Shown in pieces: positions 8,909 to 17,129 of a DNA stretch of 47,172 bases. The DNA is taken from contig CAKQRW010000026.1 in NCBI GenBank assembly GCA_934271655.1, positions 1 to 47,172 of the forward strand. Reading direction: 5' to 3'. Positions within the stretch are counted from its first letter, which is position 1. Each line of letters opens with the position of its first letter. The position numbers and the translations under genes are program-made. Source of the stretch: an uncultured Bacteroidaceae bacterium (GTDB lineage Bacteria; Bacteroidota; Bacteroidia; Bacteroidales; Bacteroidaceae). The notes beneath the pieces were generated by a model, which was given only the letters and a program-made list of their open reading frames with translations, ran no database searches and was not told the origin of the DNA.

Positions 8909-9092
8909 CGTGTGCACACGCATGGATAAGATAGATGACATTGATGTGCCTGTCATGCACCGTCGTGCCACACATGCCTGCCATCTACATGCATGATGTC
9001 ATCATCAGCACATCGCACATGAAAAAGGACGCTAGCAGAAAGTTGATTTACCTTCCTTCTATATAGATAAGTGGCTGAACATTTACCATAAT

Positions 9093-10211
9093 CTATTTCG
9101 AGAATAGAAATCTTGGCTTCCTTTCGACCCACTCTCTAAGTGGCACATTATTTTCATCTGCAAATTTGCAGCATATTTTGAGCCACTCTTCGTATGGATT
9201 CTTACTAGCCAAGAGGGCTGGATTATACTCCATGATCATCATCTCCATTTCTGCAGTAGGATGAGTGAGCATAGCTTTAATATCATCCGCATAGTCTACA
9301 ATTATGTTAAACACCTGTGCTACGGGATTTGCAAGTTTTTTACCATCAACATGTGTGATTTTTCCGCCAGCAGAATATAAATCACGAATGTTAGGATTAA
9401 CAACCTGGTTATATGAGCATAGCCAAAGAGTTGTATTGTTGTATTTTGTCATGCATCTAGCTGGATTAAGTGCTTCTGGAAAGAGAATCATACATTTAGT
9501 TTGAAGTGCCCTTTTTTCCTGAAGTTCTAATGTATTCCATAATTGGATGTTAAACGAATGAGCTGTTTCAATATTGTCTGATGTTATCCACCAAGGCATT
9601 TCAACACGATTCCGTTCCTTAGCGCGCTTTCTATAATATTGTCTCACTTGTGATATATTATCAGGTGAAGTTCTGAATTTATCATAAGTTGTACCCATTT
9701 TATAGAATATAGTTTCTTTCTCAGATAATTCCATGTCAATAAGATAACGTGGAGAATGGGTTACTGCAATGTCGTAGAGGACCTCTTCATATGGGCGACA
9801 TCTAAATTCAGGGACATCACCTCCCAATTTTCCGAATAACATATATATATCATCAACATTTTCAATACGGGTAGTTTCGACAATACTACTTCCTGTTGAA
9901 ATCCAATGATTCTCCTTTGTTGACTTAACTTCTATTCCATAATATTTTTCCGCAACAATATCAGGAAAACGCTGACCCGATATAAGTTTCACTTCATTTG
10001 GATTGAAAGGCGTTCCAGAACATGCAAATTTTATTTTATCAACAGCACAAGACTCTAATGTTGAAGGGGTTAGCATTTTGTACATCTTCGGATATTTTCT
10101 CGCCTCTGCATTTAAAATCGCCTCTGTTTTGTTCATCAATTCAACAAATGCTTCATGTGCAAGTGTGACGTCATTTTTTCTTATCGTAATGATATTGTTT
10201 TCTGTATCCAT
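9093..10211 (-). CDS. Type II restriction endonuclease, PD-(D/E)XK
   Basis: 372 residues. A nuclease core is visible near residues 83-96: P83-D84 in FPDIVAEKYYG, then E94-V-K96 in GIEVKST. This is the classic PD...ExK arrangement. The rest shows no family I can name, so the recognition site is unknown. The ATG lies two bases after the stop of the methyltransferase gene on the same strand, so the two form one transcript with methylase first. The gene is AT-rich (about one third G+C) compared with gluQ and the hydrolase gene around it, which points to recent transfer. The nuclease role rests on the motif plus the methylase partner. Confidence 0.85.
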   Translation of the reverse strand: MDTENNIITIRKNDVTLAHEAFVELMNKTEAILNAEARKYPKMYKMLTPSTLESCAVDKIKFACSGTPFNPNEVKLISGQRFPDIVAEKYYGIEVKSTKENHWISTGSSIVETTRIENVDDIYMLFGKLGGDVPEFRCRPYEEVLYDIAVTHSPRYLIDMELSEKETIFYKMGTTYDKFRTSPDNISQVRQYYRKRAKERNRVEMPWWITSDNIETAHSFNIQLWNTLELQEKRALQTKCMILFPEALNPARCMTKYNNTTLWLCSYNQVVNPNIRDLYSAGGKITHVDGKKLANPVAQVFNIIVDYADDIKAMLTHPTAEMEMMIMEYNPALLASKNPYEEWLKICCKFADENNVPLREWVERKPRFLFSK

Positions 10212-10213
10212 GA

Positions 10214-11569
10214 TTAATCAAAATATAAGCTCCAAACTTCTTGAATTTTTCTCGCAATATTATATGCCAACATTGGTGGTACAGCATTTCCAATAACTTT
10301 ATAAGCACCAGAGGGACTTACAGCATATCTCTTTGACCCCAATTTATGAAACACAAAAGGATAATCAGGTGGAAATGTCTGAATTAAAGCACACTCGCGT
10401 GGTGTTAATCTCCTTTCCCTCAACCCACTATTCAACTCTTCTTGTATCTTTCCTCCATGCTCTGCAGATAATCTTCTGAATTCAATATTTCCATGATGTT
10501 CAGAACGAATAGTTGGTGCCAGACCATCAAAATTAATTTCTGTCTGTCCCTGACTTCCATTGCTTAAGAACTTTGCACCCGAGAAGAATTGCTGAGCCAA
10601 ATCATCCGAATCAGTAGGCTCTGGTAATTCCTGTAGAACATCTCTGCAACTAACAGGACGTGGCAGATTTTCATTATGTACATTAAAATTATGTGTCGGA
10701 GCTGGATAAGGATTATATTGTTCAGGAATATGCTTTTGAGCCAATGCCTGAATCGCTTCGGGTTTAAGTGCAGACCTTTTAATACCAATAAAAATTACAC
10801 GTTCTCTTGTTTCTGGGACACCATAGTTTGCTGCATGTAAGACCTGAGGTTCCAACACTATATAGTCATTTCCATTTGCCATAGAAAAATCGTACTGAAT
10901 TATATCCTTGACATCACCCAAACTTACAAGACCTTTTACATTTTCAGCAATGAACATTTTGGGCTGAACTATATCTATGACTTGTTTCATCCACATATAT
11001 AGTTTACCTCGTGTTTCCTCTGAAGGTTCATCATTTATTCTTCTTTCTCCGTTATGAGATACTGATGAATCAAAACCTTTTCTTTTGCCTGCCACACTGA
11101 AGTCTTGACAAGGGAATCCTCCTGTTACGACATCAATGTTATCGGGAAATACATTGATATTTCCATCTCTATGAAGTTTAACCAAATCTACGATACTTTC
11201 TAAATGATAAATATCAGGATTTACGTGAAATCTTGACATATATCTAAGCCAGGTGAGTCTTGCTTCCTCCAAGATATCACATGCAAATACGGTACGAAAT
11301 TGGTTCCTATGAAGAAGTACCCAATTATTATTAATATTATGATGCACCCAATCTCTATTGGGTACAGAGAGATTATGACATATGAATCCTCCTTCAAGTC
11401 CTAAATCCATACCACCACAACCTGAAAATAATGATAGAACTCTTAATGTTCCATCTTCCTGACGCTCATTTTCCCCATTGTTAAAAAATAGGTCATATTG
11501 AGGTTCACCAACCAAATCAGAATGCTCTTCAATTTCTATATCAGTATATGCAATTGTTTTTCTTGTCAT
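10214..11569 (-). CDS. C5-cytosine DNA methyltransferase of a type II R-M system
   Basis: 451 residues with the full set of C5-methylase motifs. Motif I is LSLFSGCGGMDLGLE (F48 onward, AdoMet binding). Motif IV is GGFPCQDFS with catalytic C154. Motif VI is ENV (209-211). Motif VIII is ETRERVIFIG, motif IX is RRLTPRECALIQTFPPDY and motif X is VIGNAVPPM. The target-recognition region lies between VIII and IX, about residues 270-370. An unusual acidic N-terminal extension of about 40 residues precedes motif I. The gene is upstream of and coupled to the endonuclease gene, so host DNA would be protected first. A good promoter lies about 250 bases upstream, leaving a long leader. Confidence 0.95.
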   Translation of the reverse strand: MTRKTIAYTDIEIEEHSDLVGEPQYDLFFNNGENERQEDGTLRVLSLFSGCGGMDLGLEGGFICHNLSVPNRDWVHHNINNNWVLLHRNQFRTVFACDILEEARLTWLRYMSRFHVNPDIYHLESIVDLVKLHRDGNINVFPDNIDVVTGGFPCQDFSVAGKRKGFDSSVSHNGERRINDEPSEETRGKLYMWMKQVIDIVQPKMFIAENVKGLVSLGDVKDIIQYDFSMANGNDYIVLEPQVLHAANYGVPETRERVIFIGIKRSALKPEAIQALAQKHIPEQYNPYPAPTHNFNVHNENLPRPVSCRDVLQELPEPTDSDDLAQQFFSGAKFLSNGSQGQTEINFDGLAPTIRSEHHGNIEFRRLSAEHGGKIQEELNSGLRERRLTPRECALIQTFPPDYPFVFHKLGSKRYAVSPSGAYKVIGNAVPPMLAYNIARKIQEVWSLYFD

Positions 11570-11745
11570 TATTTTTGTTTGTTCAGTAAGTTAAAAGTTC
11601 ATATTATCAGCATCTCTTATAAGATCTAAAAAAAGCTCTTAGATACTTGATATACGAAGCGCATTTCAAGATTAAGCTGAGTTCTTTTGCAAACATAAGA
11701 GTTAACGCTGCAAAATCTCATTCAGCCTTTTCCAAGCCAAAGACG

Positions 11746-11793
11746 TTACATGTTTTTTGCTTCTGAAACTTCTTTAATGCTGTTCAACTTCAT
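11746..11793 (-). CDS. Possible 15-codon leader ORF in the R-M 5' leader
   Basis: Reading MKLNSIKEVSEAKNM then TAA, it begins about 20 bases after the predicted transcription start and ends about 175 bases before the methylase ATG. It is the only small frame in the leader that starts right behind the promoter. It could be a regulatory leader peptide or chance. Composition gives no help. Confidence 0.2.
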   Translation of the reverse strand: MKLNSIKEVSEAKNM

Positions 11794-11818
11794 TATTATT
11801 AACTATTATTATTTTGTA

Positions 11819-11850
11819 CAAATTTACACAATACTATTCGACCGACCAAA
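11819..11850 (-). promoter_or_regulatory. Bacteroidota sigma-ABfr promoter for the R-M operon
   Basis: On the minus strand, TTTG (11850-11847) is separated by 20 bases from TAAATTTG (11826-11819). This is an excellent match to the -33/-7 consensus of Bacteroidota vegetative promoters. Start of transcription is expected near 11812. Confidence 0.6.
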
Positions 11851-12166
11851 CTTACCATCAAAAAAAACATCAAGAGTAGAGTTTTTTAAACATTATGCAG
11901 CATTTAATAATATGAGTCCACCTGAAAAAGTCATGGTGTTATCAATTTGCTCAATTTTCAGTAATTTCTCATCCGGATTTCCAAGGATGATTGCTTTGGA
12001 AAAGCCCAGGAAATGCTACCGCTGAATAGCCACGAAGAATTCTCACCAAATATTAAGTCTGTATTTCACTCATAGCACCATACTCACTCCAGTTTCACTC
12101 AAATTCGTCACATCACAGATGGAACACATACATATTCATTAGTTTTCTTTTTGCACCAACAAATGT
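11851..12166. other. AT-rich gene-free stretch beyond the R-M promoter
   Basis: No gene is supported. A 91-codon frame at 11750-12025 on + is AT-driven, repetitive in I/Y/F and overlaps the promoter. The composition matches the R-M pair, so this may be the flank of the inserted segment. Confidence 0.35.
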
Positions 12167-12769
12167 TCAATCTTTCACGGAATACTCCATCATCATTTTG
12201 GCAGCAAGCGGAGCGTACCATGTCTTCACTTCCTGCTCTGTAGGCGTATGGCCGCCGGGGAAATGGAAGGCCTTGGTGTAATGCTGCAGGAAGAGTGGGG
12301 CGAAGTGGGCGAGAGTGTCGTGCTCGCCAAACAGTCCCCACACACGATCCTTATAGTATGGGGCGCAATTTTCAAACTGCACGGCTTCCAGTTCGGCAAA
12401 CTCCTCTATCAGCGCCCCGTCAATCACAAAGCGCTGATTGCCGTCTCTTCTCGGTGCCTTGTATTCATGCTCACCGATGCGCTCCTTCAGAAACTCCGTC
12501 ATCTTGAAATACGGATTGCCGAGCAGGGCAGGGATGCCCACCACGGGTGCCAGCATCTGGGCGAGGAAAGAGCCGCAGCTGTTGCCCAGGAGCAAGTCGG
12601 GATGCTCTCGTGCGATGATGGAGCGAATCTCCGTCAAAGCCGCCTTGGGATGGAGCGGCAAGTCGGGAGTCAGTACCACCGCTGTTCCCTCAAAAGCCTC
12701 TTTCAAGGCCATCGCCATCGGGCAACTGCCTGTGGCGAAGAATCCGTGTAGGAAAAGTATTTTCTTCAT
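12167..12769 (-). CDS. Alpha/beta hydrolase of the YqiA/UPF0227 type
   Basis: 200 residues from the ATG at 12767-12769 (MKKILFLHGF). A TTG seven codons earlier is possible but less likely, because family members begin right at the first strand. A catalytic triad is visible: a nucleophile serine in the elbow GNSCGS, an aspartate in GEHDTLA, and a histidine in GGHTPT near the end. LHGF supplies the oxyanion region. Relatives such as E. coli YqiA are small cytoplasmic esterases with poorly known natural substrates. The next gene upstream on the same strand, glycerate kinase, ends 63 bases before this start, so co-transcription is possible. Confidence 0.8.
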   Translation of the reverse strand: MKKILFLHGFFATGSCPMAMALKEAFEGTAVVLTPDLPLHPKAALTEIRSIIAREHPDLLLGNSCGSFLAQMLAPVVGIPALLGNPYFKMTEFLKERIGEHEYKAPRRDGNQRFVIDGALIEEFAELEAVQFENCAPYYKDRVWGLFGEHDTLAHFAPLFLQHYTKAFHFPGGHTPTEQEVKTWYAPLAAKMMMEYSVKD

Positions 12770-12832
12770 TATATTACTGATATTTTGCAATTTACTTGTT
12801 TTAAAAGTATTCTATAAACATGCCGACACACG

Positions 12833-13936
12833 CTATAGACACAGAAGCTCGACGGCACTACCTAATGCTTTGCGAATATTCTCCTTTGCCACCTCAGACT
12901 TCACCGCCTCAGCCAATGGCGTATCCTTGGGAGTGACAGGCACAACACGGTCAAAGCCAGCTTCAAGCAAGGCTTGCCCATCGCTCACTCCACCCGACAC
13001 AAGCCAAACCGACGGAGACGCAGGCTGATTCTTTCTCACGCTCTGGCAATGCTCCAAGATGCGCTGGGGCAACTTGCCCATAAGCGTCTGCCTGTCACTA
13101 TGCCCCTCGCCCGTCACCACGAGGTCGGCATCACTCAGCAAGTCGTCAAAGTGAATAGCCTCCAGCAGCAGTTCTGCCCCCGAATAAAACTGGGCGTCGA
13201 AGTATTGCAGGAAGGCATAGCCAAGACCTCCAGCGGCCCCTGCCCCCGGAGCATCCCGGCGGTCGAACGCGAACATGCGTGCGCTCATATCAGCAAAGCG
13301 TCTGGCCCTCTCGTCCAGGGCATCAACCATATGTGCATCCGCTCCCTTCTGAGGGGCGAAGACATGGGCAGCTCCTTGCGGACCGCAAAGGGGATTGGTG
13401 ACATCTGAAGCCAAGACAAATGTGCAATCCTGGCGAATTTTCTTCCAGTCATCGCCCATAGCCTTGAGCATGCCCATGCCACAATCGGATGTGGCACTGC
13501 CGCCCAGACCTATGATGAAACGCCGCGCACCATGGCTGTAGGCATGGAGGATGATTTCACCCACGCCCCATGAAGTGGCCTTCATCGGATTGCGCAAGTG
13601 TGGCTCTATGAGAGACAGGCCTGCCGCTTGCGCTATTTCGATGACGGCCGTCTTGGACGAGCGTTCAGATGTCATCGGGACATCTTCGGGCGTAAATGTC
13701 ACCATACCATAGTCGGCCTCTATGCTGCGCATCAGCGCATCGTGAGCAGGGACAGTAATGCGCTCACCTCCCACAGCTGAAAGCATGGCATCGAGCATGC
13801 CTTCTCCTCCGTCGCTCATTTCCAGAGTGACTACATCAGTGAAAGCACTCCGAACACACATTGCCATTACCTCGTTCACTTCCTTGCTTGTCATGCAACC
13901 CTTATATGAGTCGCATGCTATGATTACCTTTCTCAT
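12833..13936 (-). CDS. glxK: Glycerate kinase (GlxK/GarK family)
   Basis: 367 residues, the normal length for type-2 glycerate kinases. The N-terminus IIACDSYKGCMTSKEV is the family's substrate loop. LEMSDGGEGMLDAM, FIIGLGGSATSDCGMGML and DLVVTGEGHSDRQTLMGKLP are the other hallmark segments. It phosphorylates D-glycerate with ATP and feeds lower glycolysis. Whether the product is 2- or 3-phosphoglycerate cannot be told from sequence by eye. It is transcribed away from the HD-domain gene. The shared region of about 430 bases contains two CAAAnnTA boxes (14047-14062) that would serve as minus-strand -7 elements, though without a clear -33. Confidence 0.93.
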   Translation of the reverse strand: MRKVIIACDSYKGCMTSKEVNEVMAMCVRSAFTDVVTLEMSDGGEGMLDAMLSAVGGERITVPAHDALMRSIEADYGMVTFTPEDVPMTSERSSKTAVIEIAQAAGLSLIEPHLRNPMKATSWGVGEIILHAYSHGARRFIIGLGGSATSDCGMGMLKAMGDDWKKIRQDCTFVLASDVTNPLCGPQGAAHVFAPQKGADAHMVDALDERARRFADMSARMFAFDRRDAPGAGAAGGLGYAFLQYFDAQFYSGAELLLEAIHFDDLLSDADLVVTGEGHSDRQTLMGKLPQRILEHCQSVRKNQPASPSVWLVSGGVSDGQALLEAGFDRVVPVTPKDTPLAEAVKSEVAKENIRKALGSAVELLCL

Positions 13937-14075
13937 GGCCTCTCTTTATATAATTTTATGACAGGTATATATTCAAACACATTTTTATATGTATGACTAC
14001 CTACTTAATATGCTTCATCTTTTTTTCTGTTACAAGTTTGCGACTACAAAAATACAAAATTATTTCATCTCGCGC

Positions 14076-14105
14076 TTGTTACTTCACTTATATTAACTAT
14101 CTTTG
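14076..14105 (+). promoter_or_regulatory. Bacteroidota promoter upstream of the HD-domain gene
   Basis: TTG (14076-14078), 19 bases, then TATCTTTG (14098-14105): close to ideal -33/-7 spacing. Predicted start is near 14112, about 250 bases before the HD-gene ATG. Confidence 0.6.
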
Positions 14106-14363
14106 CAACATCAGACACTCCGCCAACTGACGCAAGAGGGTGGTGCGGAGCTGCGACGCAAGAGCACATGCCGGCTGTCAAAGGGAATCTTGTCTCATTA
14201 GACATTCAGCGGTTATATGCATCAGGCGCGACAGCATCTCCAGCAGGCTACGGCAGGAAGATGAATCTTGCAAAGCCTTAGAAGGAGCAGGTGCACATCA
14301 CTACTTTACACGATGACACCGCAACTGACAAATAAAGAAAAAAACATAACATGGTTAACTACA
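14106..14363 (+). other. Long G+C-rich leader, with a possible 37-codon ORF
   Basis: Between the promoter and the ATG of the HD gene lie about 250 bases. These include a 37-codon frame (14168-14281) starting MPAVKGNLVSLD and ending MNLAKP. No homologue comes to mind and no ribosome binding site is clear. It may be a short ORF, a structured leader, or remains of a lost gene. Confidence 0.3.
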
Positions 14364-14867
14364 ATGGACAGCAATAAAATTATCGCCTCGCTGATGCAGG
14401 CTATGATCAGATATGACAGCGGTGATGTACCGCGCATACAGCACTTTGTGAAGGTGCATGACTTTAGCAAAACCATCGCAGTGGCTGAAGGCATGGAAGA
14501 GGATGAGCTCTTTGTGCTCGAAGCTGCTGCAATACTGCACGATGTGGGCATTCACGCCGCAGAGGCCAAGTATGGCAACTGCAACGGGAAGCACCAGGAA
14601 GAGCTCGGCCCTGAAGAAGCTAAAAAGGTGCTGGACGAGGTGGAGGGCTTCACGCCAGAACAGATAGAACGCATATGCTGGCTCATAGCCCATCACCACA
14701 CATATACTGATGTGACAAGTCTCGACCACCGCATACTGCTGGAAGCTGACTTCCTGGTGAATTCGTTTGAGGACAATGTGTCGAAGGACGGCATCATGAC
14801 CTTCAGGAACAATGTGTTCCGCTCGCCATCGGCTATAGGGATGCTGAACAGCATGTGGAACTTGTAG
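14364..14867 (+). CDS. HD-domain phosphohydrolase
   Basis: 167 residues from the ATG at 14364 (MDSNKIIAS). Earlier in-frame starts add low-complexity residues unlike the family. HD-superfamily metal ligands are visible: H in RIQHFVKVHDF, the paired HD in AAAILHDVGIH, the histidine cluster LIAHHHTYTD, and a final D in LLEADFLVN. Proteins of this size with these motifs hydrolyse phosphate esters of nucleotides or related compounds, and the exact substrate is not predictable. Its own promoter and a dispersed repeat after its stop bracket it as a single-gene unit. Confidence 0.88.
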   Translation: MDSNKIIASLMQAMIRYDSGDVPRIQHFVKVHDFSKTIAVAEGMEEDELFVLEAAAILHDVGIHAAEAKYGNCNGKHQEELGPEEAKKVLDEVEGFTPEQIERICWLIAHHHTYTDVTSLDHRILLEADFLVNSFEDNVSKDGIMTFRNNVFRSPSAIGMLNSMWNL

Positions 14868-14871
14868 AGCT

Positions 14872-14905
14872 ATAAGCAGATGCTCAAAATTGTTTTATAA
14901 TGAGC
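14872..14905 (+). repeat. Dispersed intergenic repeat, copy 1
   Basis: Begins five bases after the HD-gene stop. It shares the core GATGCTCAAAATTGTTTTAT with the other copies (25751, 25821, 44679, 45891, 46966, 47011). The orientation is that of the copies at 25751 and 47011. Confidence 0.55.
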
Positions 14906-14973
14906 ATGCCTTCAATAGACTGCATTTGGTAACAGGATAGACAAAAGCATCTGTTATTCTATTACCAAATACG

Positions 14974-14981
14974 TAACTTTG
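14974..14981 (+). promoter_or_regulatory. Probable -7 element of the redox/thioredoxin/symporter run
   Basis: TAACTTTG followed by CA, a good Bacteroidota -7 box about 83 bases before the ATG at 15064. The -33 partner is weak. Confidence 0.45.
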
Positions 14982-15063
14982 CACTGCGAAAAGAACCGGA
15001 AACCAATCTGCTCTTAACCGCAACCAAAACGAACAGAAACAGAAAAAAGACATCAAATCTATT

Positions 15064-15450
15064 ATGGAAAGCAGGAAAGACATTGCAGCAGGCAGAAAAG
15101 CCTGCGGATCGCACAACTGCACTCAGGCAGTGTGCTGTACATATCACGACTTTACAGGCCTCGACGAAGAGACCATCAAGCAGGCAGGCAACTGTTTTGC
15201 GGCAGGCATGGGCAATATGGAAGGAACGTGCGGAGCCCTTGTAGGAGCAGGCATCGTGTATGGCCTGGCCACTAAGGACAAGGTGAAGTCTATGAAGGGC
15301 ATGCGACAGATGATGGAGAAGTTTCAGCAGCGCAATGGCTCCACACAATGCAAGATGCTGAAGGGTGCGGGCACGGGAAAGGTGCTTCGCGAATGTCCTC
15401 TTTGCGTGGCTGACGCATCAGAGTTTCTCGAGGAACTTCTCACTAAATAA
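15064..15450 (+). CDS. C_GCAxxG_C_C family redox protein
   Basis: 128 residues, rich in cysteine. The family pattern is present: an early C, then CFAAGMGNMEGTCGALVGAGIV, then two more cysteines (MLKGAGTGKVLRECPLCV). The protein is named after that cysteine spacing (C_GCAxxG_C_C, PF09719). A redox or metal-binding role is commonly proposed but not shown. Its neighbour 32 bases downstream is a thioredoxin, which agrees with a thiol-redox role. It also heads a run that ends with a symporter gene. Confidence 0.88.
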   Translation: MESRKDIAAGRKACGSHNCTQAVCCTYHDFTGLDEETIKQAGNCFAAGMGNMEGTCGALVGAGIVYGLATKDKVKSMKGMRQMMEKFQQRNGSTQCKMLKGAGTGKVLRECPLCVADASEFLEELLTK

Positions 15451-15482
15451 AAGATTTATCAACTAATAAACAAACAATTACA

Positions 15483-15779
15483 ATGGAAAAATTCAATGAC
15501 ATAATAAATGAAAGCCACATCACACTGGTGGATTTCTTCGCCACATGGTGCGGGCCGTGCAAGACGATGCACCCGATATTGGAGCAACTCAAGGATGAGC
15601 TTGGTGACAGCATAAGAATCATCAAACTCGACATTGACAAGAATGGAAACCTTGCCGATGCCTACCGCATCCAGTCTGTGCCGACACTCATGCTCTTCAG
15701 AAATGGTGAGATGCTGTGGCGACAAAGCGGAGCCATGAGTCTGGGGAACTTGAAGAATCTGATACAAAGTTATGAGTGA
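15483..15779 (+). CDS. Thioredoxin
   Basis: 98 residues, a complete single-domain cytoplasmic thioredoxin. The active site is WCGPCK with cysteines 23 and 26, preceded by the buried aspartate strand VDFFAT. The cis-proline loop is SVPTLMLF. There is no signal peptide. The last four bases (ATGA at 15776-15779) overlap a possible start of the symporter gene. Together with the cysteine-rich protein before it, this suggests a small thiol-redox operon. Which thioredoxin of the cell this represents cannot be decided. Confidence 0.94.
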   Translation: MEKFNDIINESHITLVDFFATWCGPCKTMHPILEQLKDELGDSIRIIKLDIDKNGNLADAYRIQSVPTLMLFRNGEMLWRQSGAMSLGNLKNLIQSYE

Positions 15780-15802
15780 AAAACTTCAACTCTTTATCGT
15801 TT

Positions 15803-16969
15803 ATGAAAAAGATTAAGTTTGGGCTGTTGCCCAGAATCATAGTTGCCATCGTTCTTGGCATCGTTCTTGGCATGGTCTCTGTCGAGATGCCCGTGCGTGT
15901 GTTCGTGACCTTCAATGCGCTATTCAGCGAGTTTCTCGGATTCCTGATACCGCTCATCATCGTGGGGCTTGTCACTCCAGCTATTGCCGACATAGGCAGG
16001 GGAGCCGGCAAGATGCTCCTTGTCACCGTGTTGCTCGCCTATGGAGCCACCATACTCTCAGGCTTTTTCTCATATGGAGTGGGACAGAGTGTCTTTCCTT
16101 CACTCATCTCGGACAGCCTAAGCATGACCGATGTGAACGAGGCTGAGGGCATAAAGCCATATTTCACGATAAAGATACCTGCTCCGCTAAACATAATGAC
16201 GTCGCTTGTGCTGTCATTCACACTCGGATTGGGCATCGCCCATCTTGGCTCCCAGTCGCTGAAAGGTGTTTTCACCGAGTTTCGTGACATCATCAACAAA
16301 ACGATACAGGTAGTGGTGCTGCCACTGCTGCCAGTCTACATCTTTGGAATATTCTTCAACATGACACATTCAGGCGAGGTGTTCAAGGTGCTCAACATAT
16401 TTGTGAAGGTCATTGGAGTGATATTCATCATGCACATAGCCTTGCTCCTCTTCCAGTATACTGTTGCCGCAATCATTGTGCGCAAGAATCCGTTCAGGCT
16501 GCTTGCCAACATGATGCCAGCTTATTTCACAGCTCTTGGCACACAGTCGTCAGCAGCCACTATTCCAGTCACCCTGCGCCAGACCATTCTGAATGGCGTG
16601 AATAAGGACATTGCTGGTTTTGTGATTCCTCTCTGTGCCACGATACACATATCAGGAAGCACCATGAAGATAGTGGCATGCGCCCTTGCGCTCATGATGA
16701 TGCAAAACATACCTTATGACTTCCAGAGCATGTCGGGTTTCATACTGATGCTCGGAATAACGATGGTAGCGGCTCCTGGTGTTCCAGGCGGTGCCATAAT
16801 GGCTTCACTTGGCATCTTGTCCTCAATGCTGGGATTTGACCAGCAGTCGCTGGCATTGATGATAGCATTATATATAGCCATGGACAGTTTCGGCACAGCA
16901 TGCAATGTCACTGGTGACGGTGCGCTGGCCCTGATCATAGACCGCTGCTTCAGACATTCCGCAACGTGA
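15803..16969 (+). CDS. Dicarboxylate/amino acid:cation symporter (DAACS family)
   Basis: 388 residues from MKKIKFGLLPR at 15803. A start at 15776, overlapping the thioredoxin stop, would add nine residues and is also plausible. It has the glutamate-transporter fold: repeated hydrophobic helices, the re-entrant loop IHISGSTMKI, the second hairpin VAAPGVPGGAIMASLGIL and the substrate/sodium motif MDSFGTACNVTGDGALALI. Members take up glutamate, aspartate, serine or C4-dicarboxylates with sodium or protons. Sequence alone does not choose between these. It is the last gene before a bidirectional terminator. Confidence 0.92.
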   Translation: MKKIKFGLLPRIIVAIVLGIVLGMVSVEMPVRVFVTFNALFSEFLGFLIPLIIVGLVTPAIADIGRGAGKMLLVTVLLAYGATILSGFFSYGVGQSVFPSLISDSLSMTDVNEAEGIKPYFTIKIPAPLNIMTSLVLSFTLGLGIAHLGSQSLKGVFTEFRDIINKTIQVVVLPLLPVYIFGIFFNMTHSGEVFKVLNIFVKVIGVIFIMHIALLLFQYTVAAIIVRKNPFRLLANMMPAYFTALGTQSSAATIPVTLRQTILNGVNKDIAGFVIPLCATIHISGSTMKIVACALALMMMQNIPYDFQSMSGFILMLGITMVAAPGVPGGAIMASLGILSSMLGFDQQSLALMIALYIAMDSFGTACNVTGDGALALIIDRCFRHSAT

Positions 16970-17033
16970 TGCAGGTGACGAGCTGCTGCGCCAAGCAGTG
17001 CACTTGCGCTGAGTGGCTCGATATTTCAGTACG

Positions 17034-17079
17034 AAAAAAGGTAAGCGCAGGCAATGAATTGCCTGCGCTTACCTTTTTT
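17034..17079. terminator. Perfect bidirectional terminator
   Basis: A 21-base perfect inverted repeat (six A, then GGTAAGCGCAGGCAA) around a TGAA tetraloop, with six T at the far end. It reads as a rho-independent terminator on both strands. It sits between the convergent symporter and secA genes. Confidence 0.92.
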
Positions 17080-17129
17080 ATATGTTATGCCTTATGCAGT
17101 GCCCTTGTGTCAGTCTGGGCAAATTCTGC

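Noticed and set aside
11750..12025. 91-codon open frame on +.
   Set aside because: AT-driven composition, overlaps the promoter of the R-M operon, no protein-like pattern.
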